The notes under the pieces were generated by a model. That model was not told the origin of the DNA, made no database searches, and worked only from the letters and a program-made list of their open reading frames with translations. From Alistipes sp. (GTDB lineage: Bacteria; Bacteroidota; Bacteroidia; Bacteroidales; Rikenellaceae), in assembly GCA_017623505.1 (NCBI GenBank), contig JAGAOZ010000028.1:39292-103291 (forward strand): a DNA stretch of 64,000 bases, in the 5' to 3' direction. Of this stretch, positions 63,882 to 64,000 are shown piece by piece (position 1 is the first letter of the stretch; every line of letters starts with the position of its first letter). The position numbers and the translations under genes were made by a program.

Positions 63882-64000
63882 TGATTGCAGTAGTCGTGTT
63901 TTGTCTGCGTTACTCTTGTGATGAAAATCCTCACATACGCCAAGTATGCTGCGGTTTTCATCCCTGCGAAAGCCTTGCCAAAACACTGCCTCTGAAATCA
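63882..64000. repeat. Fold-back element copy F, at the window edge
   Basis: Arms TGATT, CAG and GTGTTTTG (63896-63903) on the left pair with CAAAACAC (63979-63986), CTG and AATCA on the right. Inner GATGAAAA (63920-63927) pairs with TTTTCATC (63955-63962) and the tip is CATAC-GCCAA-GTATG (63934-63948). It lies after the rpmE2 terminator; the window ends with its right arm, so it may extend beyond. Confidence 0.75.

Noticed and set aside
46510-64000. Fold-back elements as integron attC sites
   Set aside because: The hairpin with extrahelical bases and the strings CCTAACAAG and TTGTTATAC in copy E are similar to attC, but copies D and F lack the AAC/GTT triplets required for IntI cleavage, the neighbouring genes are core genes and no integrase is present.

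Overview
The window is chromosomal DNA from a member of the Bacteroidetes, most likely order Bacteroidales. The evidence is the Bacteroidetes promoter signature (TTTG about 20 bases upstream of TAnnTTTG) in front of most transcription units, A-rich start regions with weak Shine-Dalgarno sequences, and family-typical genes: V-type ATPase with a DUF2764 subunit, three-subunit fumarate reductase/succinate dehydrogenase, S46 dipeptidyl-peptidase, DUF349, DUF4301 and DUF4965. Placement near Rikenellaceae/Alistipes is a weak guess. Most of the window is core genome. I see no transposase, integrase, phage gene or CRISPR array.

Layout. 0-2.7 kb: start of tilS (cut by the window edge), murB, a DUF4301 gene. 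3-10.6 kb: V-type ATPase operon E-DUF2764-A-B-D-I-K with its own promoter and terminator. 10.8-16.7 kb: glutaminyl-peptide cyclotransferase, a stand-alone homocysteine methyltransferase domain, a degenerate M20-like protein, RNase R and the menaquinone enzyme MqnC. 16.8-23.2 kb: trigger factor, ClpP, ClpX, transketolase, hypoxanthine phosphoribosyltransferase, an FtsB/DivIC-like protein. 23.2-23.9 kb: gene-free repeat region. 23.9-27.7 kb (minus): ackA-ptb-buk-aroQ, an acyl-phosphate energy cluster. 27.9-29.9 kb (minus): M64 peptidase and response regulator. 30-35.6 kb: DUF349 protein, PyrG, YidC. 35.7-45.2 kb: acyl-CoA ligase, QueG, then exported sugar-acting proteins (beta-L-arabinofuranosidase-like, DUF1080, esterase, GH2). 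45.3-53.1 kb: OmpA-family protein, B12-dependent ribonucleotide reductase, RidA, META-domain lipoprotein, DUF4965 protein. 53.2-58 kb: S46 peptidase, tRNA-Leu(GAG), UvrC, 5-formyl-THF cyclo-ligase. 58-61.5 kb: sdhC-sdhA-sdhB. 61.8-63.7 kb: a structured RNA, an exported formylglycine-generating-enzyme-like protein, ribosomal protein L31 type B.

The genes suggest an anaerobic gut-type lifestyle: fumarate respiration with menaquinone, substrate-level ATP from acetyl- and butyryl-phosphate, a V-type ATPase, and extracellular glycan and peptide breakdown.

The least ordinary part of the window is non-coding. (1) A family of roughly 120-base fold-back elements has recognisable copies at 46.5, 46.65, 61.5, 63.7 and 63.9 kb plus one degenerate copy. 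Their paired arms differ between copies but keep base-pairing through compensatory changes, and they share unpaired bases at equivalent places. Two copies lie between a stop codon and its terminator. I know of no named family that matches. (2) A rod-shaped RNA with a large internal bubble, 6S-like in architecture, lies behind a strong promoter at 61.8 kb. (3) A second dispersed repeat family is duplicated at 23.3/23.6 kb and has a partial copy at 63.2 kb.
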